Below the pieces are notes generated by a model. That model saw only the letters and a program-made list of their open reading frames with translations. It did no database searches and was not told the origin of the DNA. The position numbers and the translations under genes were made by a program. From contig NZ_JACAQA010000005.1 of assembly GCF_013385425.1 (NCBI RefSeq), positions 642,652 to 706,651 of the forward strand: 64,000 nt of DNA, written 5' to 3'. Shown here in pieces: positions 1 through 8,742 of this stretch (positions are counted from its first letter, which is position 1; each line of letters opens with the position of its first letter). The stretch is from Pseudomonas gingeri. Lineage in GTDB: Bacteria > Pseudomonadota > Gammaproteobacteria > Pseudomonadales > Pseudomonadaceae.

Positions 1-107
1 TGAACTTCCAGCGCGACCCGGCCTACAACCCGCACCTGTCCCTGACAGGAAAAGGTTTCAGTCTGGGCAGTGCCAGTCCAGTGGGATGGGCGCAGTTGCT
101 CGTTTAA
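1..107 (+). CDS. 3' end of an unidentified gene (partial)
   Basis: Open frame entering from the left edge (codons in phase from base 3) and ending in TAA at 105-107. Only 34 residues are visible, ending GWAQLLV. That is too little to assign a family. It lies 30 bp upstream of pseB on the same strand, so it is probably another member of the flagellin modification cluster, but this is inference from position only. Confidence 0.5.
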   Translation, partial: NFQRDPAYNPHLSLTGKGFSLGSASPVGWAQLLV

Positions 108-137
108 GCCTGGCAGACAGTTAAAGGGACTCACGGT

Positions 138-1139
138 ATGTTCAACGGCAAATCGATTTTCATCTCCGGCGGCACCGGCTCGTTCGGCCGCAACTTCATC
201 CGTCGTCTGCTGGAGCAGTACCAGCCGCGGCGGGTGGTGGTGTTCTCGCGCGACGAGCTCAAGCAGTACGAGATGCAGCAGACGTTCAACGCGCCGTGCA
301 TGCGCTATTTTCTCGGTGATGTCCGGGATGCCGAGCGCTTGCGCCTGGCCATGCGCGGGATCGATTTTGTCGTGCATGCCGCGGCCCTGAAACAGGTGCC
401 GGCGGCCGAGTACAACCCCACCGAGTGCATTCGCACCAACGTCAACGGGGCGGAAAATATCATTGCCGCGGCCATCGATAATGGCGTGCAGAAGGTTGTC
501 GCCCTGTCCACCGACAAGGCGGCCAGCCCGATCAACCTCTATGGGGCCACCAAGCTGCTGTCGGACAAGTTGTTCGTCGCCGCCAACAATATCGCCGGCG
601 AGCAGGCGACCCGCTTTGCCGTGGTGCGCTACGGCAACGTGGCCGGCTCTCGGGGTTCGGTGGTGCCGTTTTTCAACAAGCTGATTGCCGAGGGGGCCCG
701 GGAACTGCCGATCACCGACGAGCGCATGACCCGCTTCTGGATCACCCTCGACCATGGTGTGCAGTTCGTGCTCGACAGCTTCGCGCGCATGCACGGTGGT
801 GAAGTGTTCGTACCGAAGATCCCGTCGATCCGCATCGTCGACCTGGCGTCCGGCATGGCCGGGCATCTGCCGCACAAACACGTGGGCATTCGGCCGGGCG
901 AGAAGCTGCATGAGTTGATGGTGCCGCTGGACGACGCGCGCATGACCCTGGAGTTCGCCGACCACTACACCATCCAGCCATCGATTCGTTTCACCAGCGT
1001 CGATGTCGATTTCGCCGTGGACGGTCTGGGAGAGCGCGGCAAGGCGGTGGATGAGGACTTCGAATACCGTTCCGATACCAACCCAGACTTCCTGAACGTG
1101 ATGCAGATTGCCGATCTGCACGCCGGGCTGCCGGTATGA
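138..1139 (+). CDS. pseB: UDP-N-acetylglucosamine 4,6-dehydratase (inverting), PseB
   Basis: First enzyme of pseudaminic acid synthesis: removes water from UDP-GlcNAc with C5 inversion to give the 4-keto-L-arabino sugar. The 333-residue protein is an extended short-chain dehydrogenase: the NADP-binding GGTGSFG loop is at 11-17, and the catalytic STDKA (D126, K127) and YGATK (Y135, K139) are all present. Length matches the PseB/FlaA1 family. A GGGAC ribosome site precedes the ATG. The stop overlaps the pseC start by 4 bases, indicating translational coupling and a fixed stoichiometry with the aminotransferase. Confidence 0.95.
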   Translation: MFNGKSIFISGGTGSFGRNFIRRLLEQYQPRRVVVFSRDELKQYEMQQTFNAPCMRYFLGDVRDAERLRLAMRGIDFVVHAAALKQVPAAEYNPTECIRTNVNGAENIIAAAIDNGVQKVVALSTDKAASPINLYGATKLLSDKLFVAANNIAGEQATRFAVVRYGNVAGSRGSVVPFFNKLIAEGARELPITDERMTRFWITLDHGVQFVLDSFARMHGGEVFVPKIPSIRIVDLASGMAGHLPHKHVGIRPGEKLHELMVPLDDARMTLEFADHYTIQPSIRFTSVDVDFAVDGLGERGKAVDEDFEYRSDTNPDFLNVMQIADLHAGLPV

Positions 1140-2305
1140 CGCCTTATCAGATTCCTTATGGTTGCCAGAGCATCGAACAGGCCGATATCGATGCGGTGGT
1201 CGAGGTGCTCAAGTCGCCCTGGTTGACCCAGGGACCGACCATCCCGCGCTTCGAGGCGGCGTTGGCCGAACATTGCCAGGCCGATTTTGCCGTGGCGGTG
1301 TGCAATGCCACGGCGGCCTTGCATATCGCCTGCCTGGCGGCGGACCTGGGGCCGGGGGATCGCTTGTGGACCAGCCCGAATACCTTTGTCGCCTCGGCCA
1401 ACTGCGCTCGCTACTGCGGCGCCGAGGTGGACTTCGTCGACATCGACCCCCTGACCTTGAATCTCGATGCCGGCCTGCTGGCGCGCAAACTTGAGGTTGC
1501 CGAGGCCAGCGGGCGGTTGCCCAAGGTGGTGGTGGCCGTGGCCTTTGCCGGCCAGAGTTGCGATATGCGCGCCATCGCCGCATTGTCCGAGCGCTATGGC
1601 TTCACGCTGATCGAGGATGCGTCCCATGCGGTCGGCGCATCCTACCTCGGGCGACCGGTGGGTTGCGGTGCCTTTGCCGCGATGACCATCTTCAGTTTCC
1701 ATCCGGTGAAGATCATCACCTCGGCCGAAGGCGGCATGGTCCTGACCAATAGCCCCGAACTGGCCGAGCGCCTGCGTCGTCTGCGCAGCCATGGGATCAC
1801 CGGTGATCCGGCGCAGATGAACGTTCCCGCGCAAGGGCTGTGGTACTACCAGCAACTGGAACTGGGCTTCAATTACCGGATGACCGACCTGCACGCCGCG
1901 CTGGGGCTGTCGCAAACGGCCCGGCTCGACAGCTTTGTCGCCCGTCGCCGTGAACTGGCCGGCCGCTATGACCTTTTGCTGGCCGACCTGCCGCTGCAAT
2001 TGCCGGTGGCCCAGGCGGGTGCCGAGTCCGCCTGGCACCTGTACGTGGTGCGCTTGCAGCTTGAACAGATGAGGGTCAGCCAGCGCGAAGTCTTCGACGC
2101 CTTGCGCGCAGCCGGCATCGGGGTGAACCTGCATTACATTCCCGTGCACCTGCAACCCTACTACCGCGAGCAGGGCTTCAAGGACGGTGACTTCCCCGAA
2201 GCCGAGCGTTACTTCGGCGAAGCCCTCAGCCTGCCGTTGTTCCCGCTGCTCACCGAGGAGCAGCAGGACTATGTGGTCGAACAATTACGAAATCTTGTCG
2301 GTTAA
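1136..2305 (+). CDS. pseC: UDP-4-keto-sugar aminotransferase, PseC
   Basis: Transfers an amino group from glutamate to C4 of the PseB product, giving UDP-4-amino-4,6-dideoxy-N-acetyl-beta-L-altrosamine. At 389 residues it is a DegT/DnrJ/EryC1/StrS-fold PLP enzyme. The Schiff-base lysine is K192 in FHPVKIITSAEGG, and the cofactor contact D161 is in EDASHAVGA. It starts inside the pseB stop (ATGA overlap). The next gene follows after a 34-base gap, the largest break in the operon, so the methylase may be a later insertion. Confidence 0.94.
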   Translation: MTPYQIPYGCQSIEQADIDAVVEVLKSPWLTQGPTIPRFEAALAEHCQADFAVAVCNATAALHIACLAADLGPGDRLWTSPNTFVASANCARYCGAEVDFVDIDPLTLNLDAGLLARKLEVAEASGRLPKVVVAVAFAGQSCDMRAIAALSERYGFTLIEDASHAVGASYLGRPVGCGAFAAMTIFSFHPVKIITSAEGGMVLTNSPELAERLRRLRSHGITGDPAQMNVPAQGLWYYQQLELGFNYRMTDLHAALGLSQTARLDSFVARRRELAGRYDLLLADLPLQLPVAQAGAESAWHLYVVRLQLEQMRVSQREVFDALRAAGIGVNLHYIPVHLQPYYREQGFKDGDFPEAERYFGEALSLPLFPLLTEEQQDYVVEQLRNLVG

Positions 2306-2339
2306 ACGACGCTCAATGGCCCGAGGATAAACACCCGAC

Positions 2340-2960
2340 ATGCGTGAGTTCAGCGAACAGGAAGTGTTCTGGCGTGGCGAGTTCGGCGACCAATACGTGG
2401 GTCGCAACCAGGGGCAGGCGCTGGTCGCCGCCAACCTGGCGCTGTTCGCCAAGGCCCTGGCGCGCACCGGCCGGCTCTCCAGCCTGCTGGAACTGGGCAC
2501 CAACACCGGCAACAACCTGCTGGCCTTGCACCAGCTCCTGCCCGAGTGCGCCCTGCAGGGCGTGGAGATCAACGCCAAGGCCTGCGAGCAGGCCCGTGAC
2601 CTGGGCATCGCCGAGATCTGGCACGGCTCGTTGTTCGATTACCCGCGCGAGCGGACCTTCGACCTGACCCTGAGCAAGGGCGTGCTGATCCACCTGGCGC
2701 CTGAGCTGCTGGCCACGGCCTATGATCAGCTATATACCCTGAGCGGACGCTATATCCTGATTGCCGAGTACTACAACCCGGTGCCGGTGGAAGTGTCCTA
2801 TCGTGGTAACAGCGGCAAGTTGTTCAAGCGTGACTTTGCCGGGGAAATGCTCGATCGTTATCCGGACCTGCAACTGCTGGACTACGGCTTCAGTTACCAC
2901 CGCGATCCGCAGTTTCCGACCGACGATATCAACTGGTTCCTGCTGGAAAAACGTCCTTGA
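2340..2960 (+). CDS. pseudaminic acid biosynthesis-associated methylase
   Basis: A 206-residue class I SAM-dependent methyltransferase. The SAM-binding motif I reads LLELGTNTGNNLLAL near residues 47-61, followed by an acidic loop in GVEIN. The N-terminus, EQEVFWRGEFGDQYVGRN, is typical of the small methylase family found only beside pseudaminic acid genes. The substrate is not established: it may methylate the sugar or its N-acyl group. It ends in TGA overlapping the TTG start of pseF, so it is coupled to the pathway genes. Confidence 0.82.
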   Translation: MREFSEQEVFWRGEFGDQYVGRNQGQALVAANLALFAKALARTGRLSSLLELGTNTGNNLLALHQLLPECALQGVEINAKACEQARDLGIAEIWHGSLFDYPRERTFDLTLSKGVLIHLAPELLATAYDQLYTLSGRYILIAEYYNPVPVEVSYRGNSGKLFKRDFAGEMLDRYPDLQLLDYGFSYHRDPQFPTDDINWFLLEKRP

Positions 2961-3667
2961 GTGCGATTGCAATCATTCCGGCGCGTGGTGGCAGCAAGCG
3001 CATCCCGCGCAAGAATCTCAAGCTGTTCCATGGCGAGCCGATGATTGCCCGTTCGATTCGCCTGGCGCTCGATTCGGGGTTGTTCGAGCGGGTGATTGTC
3101 AGTACCGATGACGAGGAAATCGCTGCCCTGGCCCGGGCCCGGGGGGCACAGGTGCCGTTTATGCGTCCGGCGGCCCTGGCCGATGATTTCACCGGTACTG
3201 CCGCTGTGATCGCCCATGCGGTGGAGGCCTTGCAGCAGGCCGGATACCTGTTTGAGCATGCCTGCTGTATCTACGCCACGGCGCCGTTGTTGCAGGCGCG
3301 TTTTTTGCGCCAGGGGCTGGAGCTGCTCGAAGCCCATGCTGAAAAGTCCTTTGCGTTTTCGGTTTGCGAATTCGGTTTTCCGGTACAGCGCGCTTTGACG
3401 CTCGGCGCGGACGGCGCGCTGACGCCGCTGTATCCCGAGCATCGACAGACCCGTTCCCAGGATCTGCCCCGCGCCTTCCAGGATGCCGGGCAGTTCTACT
3501 GGGGGCGCAGCGCGGCCTGGCTGCGAGGCGACGTGCTGTTTTCGGAAAAAAGCCTGCCGGTCATCCTGCCGCGCCATCTGGTCCAGGACATCGACACCGA
3601 CGAGGACTGGCGGCGCGCCGAGTACCTTTACAGCGCGTTGCTGGTTGGTGGAGAGCTGGAGCCATGA
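2957..3667 (+). CDS. pseF: pseudaminic acid cytidylyltransferase, PseF
   Basis: Activates pseudaminic acid with CTP to CMP-Pse, the donor used by the flagellin glycosyltransferase. The 236-residue protein opens with the nucleotide-binding signature IIPARGGSKRIPRKNLK (6-22), shared with NeuA and KdsB-type enzymes. The DIDTDEDW motif near the C-terminus is the usual metal/sugar site. The start is TTG at 2957: no in-frame ATG or GTG lies near enough to keep the IPARGGSKR motif, and the overlap with the methylase stop supports it. Confidence 0.92.
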   Translation: MSAIAIIPARGGSKRIPRKNLKLFHGEPMIARSIRLALDSGLFERVIVSTDDEEIAALARARGAQVPFMRPAALADDFTGTAAVIAHAVEALQQAGYLFEHACCIYATAPLLQARFLRQGLELLEAHAEKSFAFSVCEFGFPVQRALTLGADGALTPLYPEHRQTRSQDLPRAFQDAGQFYWGRSAAWLRGDVLFSEKSLPVILPRHLVQDIDTDEDWRRAEYLYSALLVGGELEP

Positions 3668-5169
3668 GAGTGTTGATCCGTGCCGATGCCTCGCCGGCCA
3701 TTGGCAGCGGGCATGTGGCGCGCTGCCTGAGCCTCGCGCAAGTGCTGCGCAGTGGCGGCGCCGAGGTGCTGTTCGCCTGTCGGGCCTTGCCCGGCCATTC
3801 GTTGGCACGCATCGCCGAGCAGGGCTTTCAGGCCCTGGCGTTGCCGGCCGAGTACGCAGGCGAGGAGCCCGGTGCGGACATCGAGGCCCCGTTGCCGTGG
3901 CAGGCGGATATCGCCGCGCTGGGTGCCTGCCTGGTCACCGAGCCGGTCTTCGACTGGATTATCGTCGATCACTATGGCCTCGATCACGCCTGGCAAACCG
4001 CCGCTCGCCAGTGGGCGCGGCAGATTGCGGCGATCGACGACCTGAACAATCGCCAGCATGCCGTGGATCTGCTCTTCGACCAGAATTTCACCGCCGGCGA
4101 CCCCGAGTACGCCCACCGCTGCTTGCGGCCCTGCCGTGAGCTCTTCGGTCCCCGTTACGCGCTGATTCGTGATGAGTTCCGCCAGGGGGCTGTGCCGATC
4201 GTCTTGCAGCCCCGGCGGGTAATGGTGAATTTTGGCGGCCTGGATGCGGCCGGCGAAACCTGGAAGGCCATGCAGGCCCTGGCGGACTTCAACGAGTTGG
4301 AAGTGGATTTTATCGCCGGCACCGCCAACCCGATGCTGGCTTCGATCCAGGCCATGGCGGTTGATCGTCCGCAGTGGCGGGTGCAGACTTTTGTCAGCGA
4401 TTTCGCCGCGCTGATGGCCCGGGCCGATCTGTTTATCGGGGCCGGTGGCGGTACCAGTTGGGAACGTGCGGTCCTCGGCCTGCCGACCCTGTGCATTGCC
4501 GTGGCGGAGAATCAGCGGGCGAATGCCGAGCGGCTGGCGGCCGCCGGGGTGCATGTCTACCTGGGCAGCAGCGATGAGGTGACGGTCGACAGCCTGCGCC
4601 AGGCCATCGGTTTTGTCCTGGGCAATGTCAGTCTGCGGCGCAGCCTGGCCGCACAGTCGCGGCGTCTGGTGGATGGGCTGGGGGCGCGACGGTTTGCCGT
4701 GGCCTTGGCCGGCTCCAGTCTGGCCTTGCGGCGGGCCACGGTCGCGGATTCGCAGTTGTTGTTCGACGGCCGTAATGCCGAGTCGGTACGCCGTGCCTCG
4801 TTGAGTCCCGAGCCCATCGGCTGGGAGGCGCATCAGGCCTGGCTGGCCGCGAGCCTGCTCAACCCCGGACGCCTGCTATTGATCGCCGAGGCCGCGGATG
4901 GCCCGGTGGGCGTGCTGCGCTACGATCTGGCGGGCAGTCGCGCGGAAGTCTCGCTGTATCTGTTCCAGGGCCGCGCCGGCCTCGGTTGGGGCCGGGTGCT
5001 GCTGGCTCGTGGCGAAGCCGTCGTGGGCGAGCACTGGCCGCAGGTGACGGTGATCGACGCCCAGGTACTGCCGGATAATCCGGCTTCCATCGAATTGTTC
5101 CGTCACGGCGGCTATGTCCAGTCGGCTTGCCGTTTCGAGCGCGTGGTAAAGGATCAGCACCATGACTAG
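3664..5169 (+). CDS. pseG: fused UDP-sugar hydrolase PseG and PseH-like N-acetyltransferase
   Basis: A 501-residue two-domain protein. Residues 1 to about 345 form a GT-B-like PseG hydrolase that releases UDP from 2,4-diacetamido-trideoxy-altropyranose; the catalytic His is H17 in IGSGHVARC, and GAGGGTSWER is the nucleotide-site loop. Residues about 352-497 form a GNAT domain (LRRATVADSQLLFDGRN, then GLGWGRVLL as the acetyl-CoA loop), like PseH, which N-acetylates the PseC product. Both missing pathway steps are thus in one chain. The open frame extends upstream to 3364, but ATG 3664 overlaps the pseF stop by 4 bases and begins the real N-terminus MRVLIRADAS. Confidence 0.9.
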   Translation: MRVLIRADASPAIGSGHVARCLSLAQVLRSGGAEVLFACRALPGHSLARIAEQGFQALALPAEYAGEEPGADIEAPLPWQADIAALGACLVTEPVFDWIIVDHYGLDHAWQTAARQWARQIAAIDDLNNRQHAVDLLFDQNFTAGDPEYAHRCLRPCRELFGPRYALIRDEFRQGAVPIVLQPRRVMVNFGGLDAAGETWKAMQALADFNELEVDFIAGTANPMLASIQAMAVDRPQWRVQTFVSDFAALMARADLFIGAGGGTSWERAVLGLPTLCIAVAENQRANAERLAAAGVHVYLGSSDEVTVDSLRQAIGFVLGNVSLRRSLAAQSRRLVDGLGARRFAVALAGSSLALRRATVADSQLLFDGRNAESVRRASLSPEPIGWEAHQAWLAASLLNPGRLLLIAEAADGPVGVLRYDLAGSRAEVSLYLFQGRAGLGWGRVLLARGEAVVGEHWPQVTVIDAQVLPDNPASIELFRHGGYVQSACRFERVVKDQHHD

Positions 5170-6214
5170 TTTCAAGATCGGCCAGCGGGTGATAGGCGCG
5201 GACGCGCCACCCTTCATCATTGCCGAGATGAGCGGCAACCATAACCAGTCGCTGGAGGTGGCGCTGCGCATTGTCGAAGCGGCGGCCAAGGCCGGTGCCC
5301 ATGCGCTCAAGCTGCAAACCTATACCGCCGAGACCATGACCCTGGACCTGGACGAAGGCGAGTTCTTTATCCAGGACCCGGCCAGCCTATGGGCTGGCTC
5401 GTCGCTCTATGCCTTGTATGAAAAGGCCCATACGCCCTGGGAGTGGCACGCGCCGATCTTCGCCCGTGCCCGGGAGCTGGGCATGTTGGCGTTTTCCACG
5501 CCTTTCGATGAAACGGCGGTGGACTTTCTCGAAAGCCTCGACGTGCCGGCCTACAAGATCGCCAGCTTCGAAAACACCGACCTGCCGTTGATCCGGCGTG
5601 TGGCCGCGACCGGCAAGCCGCTGATCATTTCCACCGGCATGGCCAGTGTCGCCGAGCTGGATGAGAGCGTGCGCGCCGCCCGGGCTGCCGGTTGCAAGGA
5701 CCTGGTACTGCTCAAATGCACCAGCACCTACCCGGCCAGCCCGGAAAACAGCCATGTGCGAACCATTCCTCACCTGCGCGAATTGTTCGGCTGCCAGGTC
5801 GGCTTGTCCGATCACTCCATGGGCGTGGGGGTGGCGGTAGCCGCGGTGGCCCTGGGGGCAACGGTGGTGGAGAAACATTTCACCCTGGATCGCGCTGATG
5901 GCGGGGTGGACTCGAGCTTTTCCCTGGAGCCGGCGGAACTGGCCAGCCTGGTCATCGAGACCGAACGCGCCTGGCAGGCCCTGGGCCAGGTGCACTACGG
6001 CGTCACCGAGGCGGAACGCAAGTCCCTGGTGTATCGCCGCTCGCTGTATATCACCCGTGATATGGCCGTGGGGGAAACCTTCAGCGCCGACAACCTGCGG
6101 GCGATCCGCCCCGGCCTGGGACTGGCACCCCGGCATCTCGACGCCGTGCTCGGGCGCACGGCCCGACAGGCCCTCAAGCGTGGGACGCCGCTGTCCTGGT
6201 CGCTGGTCGAATAG
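5162..6214 (+). CDS. pseI: pseudaminic acid synthase, PseI
   Basis: Condenses 2,4-diacetamido-2,4,6-trideoxy-L-altrose with phosphoenolpyruvate to give pseudaminic acid. The 350-residue protein has the NeuB-type barrel (IIAEMSGNHNQ at the start; LLKCTSTYPA and GLSDHSMG in the core; the metal/PEP site VEKHFTLDR). A C-terminal SAF (antifreeze-like) domain runs from about residue 290, with MAVGETFSADNLRAIRPGLG. It overlaps the end of pseG by 8 bases and is the last gene of the coupled operon; 229 bases without a gene follow. Confidence 0.94.
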   Translation: MTSFKIGQRVIGADAPPFIIAEMSGNHNQSLEVALRIVEAAAKAGAHALKLQTYTAETMTLDLDEGEFFIQDPASLWAGSSLYALYEKAHTPWEWHAPIFARARELGMLAFSTPFDETAVDFLESLDVPAYKIASFENTDLPLIRRVAATGKPLIISTGMASVAELDESVRAARAAGCKDLVLLKCTSTYPASPENSHVRTIPHLRELFGCQVGLSDHSMGVGVAVAAVALGATVVEKHFTLDRADGGVDSSFSLEPAELASLVIETERAWQALGQVHYGVTEAERKSLVYRRSLYITRDMAVGETFSADNLRAIRPGLGLAPRHLDAVLGRTARQALKRGTPLSWSLVE

Positions 6215-6443
6215 TGTTTTGTCGCGCTGATTCGGCAAAATAGCGTGACCTGCGAGTCATAACGCGCATCTTCACTGTATTGTATCGACCTGGAAGATGG
6301 CGCCCGGCTCATAAAGGGTCCGGTGATAGCCTTTTACTCTTCCGGCAGTCGCTCCCCCGTGGGCGGCGTCAAATCTCTGTTTGTCGGCAGCCCTTGGTCC
6401 TGGTGAACGAGGGTTTTCAGCTGTTTATTATTGGGAAGCCGTA

Positions 6444-7370
6444 ATGATTGGCATAAAGAGCATTGCGAGCTACGTGCCTGTAGCCGGCGTGGACAATTAC
6501 GCACAAGGTGCAAAATTCGAGAAGGATGAAGCCTTCATCCTCGGCAAGATCGGTTCGGCCTTCCTGCCACGCAAGGATGACGGTCAGGAAACCTCGGACC
6601 TGTGTGTCGAAGCCGTGAATGCGCTGTTCGCCCGCAATCCCGAGCTCAAGCGCGAATCCATCGACGCACTGATCGTGGTCACCCAGAACGGCGATGAGGA
6701 AGGCCTGCCGCATACCGCCGCCATCGTCCAGGACAAACTCGGCCTGCCCACCAACGTGGCGGCGTTCGATATTTCCCTGGGTTGCTCCGGTTATGTCTAT
6801 GGCATCTACGCGATCAAGGGTTTCATGGAAGCGGCGGGTCTGAAGAACGGCCTGTTGGTCACCGCCGACCCGTATTCGAAGATCGTCGATCCGGAAGATC
6901 GCAACACCACCATGCTTTTCGGCGATGCGGCGACGGCCACCTGGATGGGTGAAGACGCGCCCTGGCAGTTGGGCAAGGCCAAGTTCGGCACCGACGGGTC
7001 CGGCGCGCCGCATCTGAAGGTCAGCAATGGCGTGTTTTTCATGAACGGCCGCCAGGTCTTCAACTTCGCCTTGCTCAAGGTTCCGGCGCACCTGCACGAG
7101 TTGCTGGAAGAGTCCGGCCTGCAGGCGGACGATATCGATGCGTTCTGCATTCACCAGGGCAGCGCGGCGATCGTGGATGCCGTGGCGCGGCGTTTCGAGG
7201 GCGAGCCGGAGAAGTTCATCAAGGACATGGTTGAGACCGGTAACACGGTGTCGTCGAGTATTCCGTTGTTGCTGGAGAAACATGTCCTGGACTCGACCTG
7301 GAAGCGCGTGGCCCTCAGTGGCTTTGGCGTGGGCTTGTCGTGGGGATCGGCGATTATTCATCGGCCTTGA
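6444..7370 (+). CDS. FabH-like 3-oxoacyl-ACP synthase III in the glycosylation island
   Basis: A 308-residue ketoacyl-ACP synthase III fold. The catalytic triad is visible: Cys in DISLGCSGYVYG, His in FCIHQGS and Asn in ETGNTVSSSIP. It could make a short acyl chain for the flagellin glycan; FabH homologues in Pseudomonas flagellin islands are known, but this substrate is inferred. It is unlikely to be the housekeeping FabH given its position and weak N-terminal match. Start chosen at ATG 6444 (MIGIKSIASYVP, the normal KAS III start) rather than 63 bases upstream. It has its own terminator at 7384-7426. Confidence 0.85.
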   Translation: MIGIKSIASYVPVAGVDNYAQGAKFEKDEAFILGKIGSAFLPRKDDGQETSDLCVEAVNALFARNPELKRESIDALIVVTQNGDEEGLPHTAAIVQDKLGLPTNVAAFDISLGCSGYVYGIYAIKGFMEAAGLKNGLLVTADPYSKIVDPEDRNTTMLFGDAATATWMGEDAPWQLGKAKFGTDGSGAPHLKVSNGVFFMNGRQVFNFALLKVPAHLHELLEESGLQADDIDAFCIHQGSAAIVDAVARRFEGEPEKFIKDMVETGNTVSSSIPLLLEKHVLDSTWKRVALSGFGVGLSWGSAIIHRP

Positions 7371-7383
7371 TGCCAAGGGTCGC

Positions 7384-7426
7384 AAAATGGCGCTCCAGGT
7401 GAGATAACCTTGAGCGCCATTTTTTT
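7384..7426 (+). terminator. rho-independent terminator after the FabH-like gene
   Basis: A long inverted repeat: TGGCGCTC (7388-7395) pairs with GAGCGCCA (7412-7419), extended inward by CAGGT/ACCTT with a mismatch, and is followed by seven T (7420-7426). The upstream A-run (7384-7387) pairs with part of the T tract. It separates the FabH-like gene from the maf gene, which starts only 24 bases later and so needs readthrough or its own promoter. Confidence 0.85.
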
Positions 7427-7449
7427 GCGCGGATGTTGAGGGCGGCGGC

Positions 7450-8742
7450 ATGAGCGAAAGTTTCGAGCAGAATCTGCAGGTCATCGGCGACCGTTGGCCG
7501 GGTTTGCTGGCGCGGCTATTGGCCGAGGACAGCGAGTCGTTGCCGGTCGAACTGCTGGAAGGGCTGGGCTCGACCCTGAGCGTGGGTGGCATCCAGCTCA
7601 CCAGTCGGCATGATCGCGTCGCCGAGGCCCGCCTGCAGGCCGCCAGTCTGCCGCCGGACAGCGACTTGCTGCACCTTTACGGCACCGGCTTGGGCGATCT
7701 GCAACAGATCCTGCTGGAGCGCCCGACCCTGAAACGCCTGTGTGTCCATGTCCTCAATGGCGCGTTGTTCAAGTTGGTGCTGGGGCTGTTGGATCAGCAA
7801 TCCTGGCTGACCGATCCTCGGGTCGATCTGAGCTACGCCGCCGACCATCCCGAGATTCTCTTGCCGTTTTTTGCCCTGCCGGCCGAACTGGTGCTGGCCG
7901 ATGATTGCAATGCGCGGATGCGTGATCGTCTGGTCGGCGAAGTACACCTGACCTTCAATAATCGCGAGTTCGATCCGCAGTCCGCGGTTATCGTCCAGCG
8001 TCTGCTGGACACCCGCGAGGTGTTTGGCGCGGACCGCGATGTCTCCGAGCTGTTTGCGACGCGTCCGGGCCAGCATATCTATGTGATCGGCACCGGGCCG
8101 ACGCTGGAGCAGCAGTTCGCCAAGCTGCGCGCGATCAGCGAGCAGCCGGACCGGCCGTTGTTCATCAGTGTCGACACTGCCTACCGGCCTTTGCGTGAGC
8201 AGGGGATCCGGCCGGATATCGTGGTCAGCATCGACCAGCGCATCGGTTTCCGGCATTTGCCCGTCGAAGCGTCCGACGGTATTCCCCTGGTCTATATGCC
8301 GATGAGCGATCCCCAGGTGCTGCACGCCTGGAAAGGCCCGCGTTACGGCGGCTATTCCATCAGTCCGATCTATGCCTCGGTACGTGAGCGGTGTCGGCGC
8401 GGCCTGTTGTTCGTCGGCGGCAGCGTGCTGCACCCGGCGGTCGACCTGGCGGTGAAGATGGGCGCGGCGCGCATCACCCTGTTCGGCGCCGACTTCGCCT
8501 TCCCGATGAACAAGACCCATGCGGGCTGGAAGGATGGCGATCTCGGCCCGGGTGTCGAGCTGGCGCAGCACTGGGTACTGGACGGCCAGGGGCAACGGGT
8601 CAGGACGCAGTTGAACTTCCGTCGTTACCTGGTGGAGTTGGAGCGCTATATCGCCCGTCACCCGCAGGTGGCATTCCTCAACAGCAGCAGGGCAGGGGCG
8701 CAGATCGTCGGTACCGGGTTCGACCAGGAGTTTGTCCAATGA
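7450..8742 (+). CDS. Maf-like (DUF115) flagellin glycosyltransferase
   Basis: A 430-residue protein with the MptE/6-hydroxymethylpterin pyrophosphokinase-like DUF115 core at about residues 200-360. It contains HIYVIGTGPTLEQ (nucleotide loop), FISVDTAYRPL and RPDIVVSIDQR, the hallmarks of motility-accessory-factor proteins that transfer pseudaminic or legionaminic acid to flagellin Ser/Thr. With a full CMP-Pse pathway upstream and fliC downstream, it is the best candidate for the FliC glycosyltransferase. Its stop overlaps the start of the next small gene by 4 bases. Confidence 0.85.
   Translation: MSESFEQNLQVIGDRWPGLLARLLAEDSESLPVELLEGLGSTLSVGGIQLTSRHDRVAEARLQAASLPPDSDLLHLYGTGLGDLQQILLERPTLKRLCVHVLNGALFKLVLGLLDQQSWLTDPRVDLSYAADHPEILLPFFALPAELVLADDCNARMRDRLVGEVHLTFNNREFDPQSAVIVQRLLDTREVFGADRDVSELFATRPGQHIYVIGTGPTLEQQFAKLRAISEQPDRPLFISVDTAYRPLREQGIRPDIVVSIDQRIGFRHLPVEASDGIPLVYMPMSDPQVLHAWKGPRYGGYSISPIYASVRERCRRGLLFVGGSVLHPAVDLAVKMGAARITLFGADFAFPMNKTHAGWKDGDLGPGVELAQHWVLDGQGQRVRTQLNFRRYLVELERYIARHPQVAFLNSSRAGAQIVGTGFDQEFVQ

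Noticed and set aside
965..2284. 439-codon minus-strand open frame opposite pseC
   Set aside because: Antisense shadow of pseC with no ribosome site and unusual His/Gln/Gly-rich composition.
3364..3663. 100-codon upstream extension of pseG
   Set aside because: It lies in another frame of pseF, is Arg/Pro/Ala-rich and has no family match. ATG 3664 gives the correct PseG N-terminus with His17.
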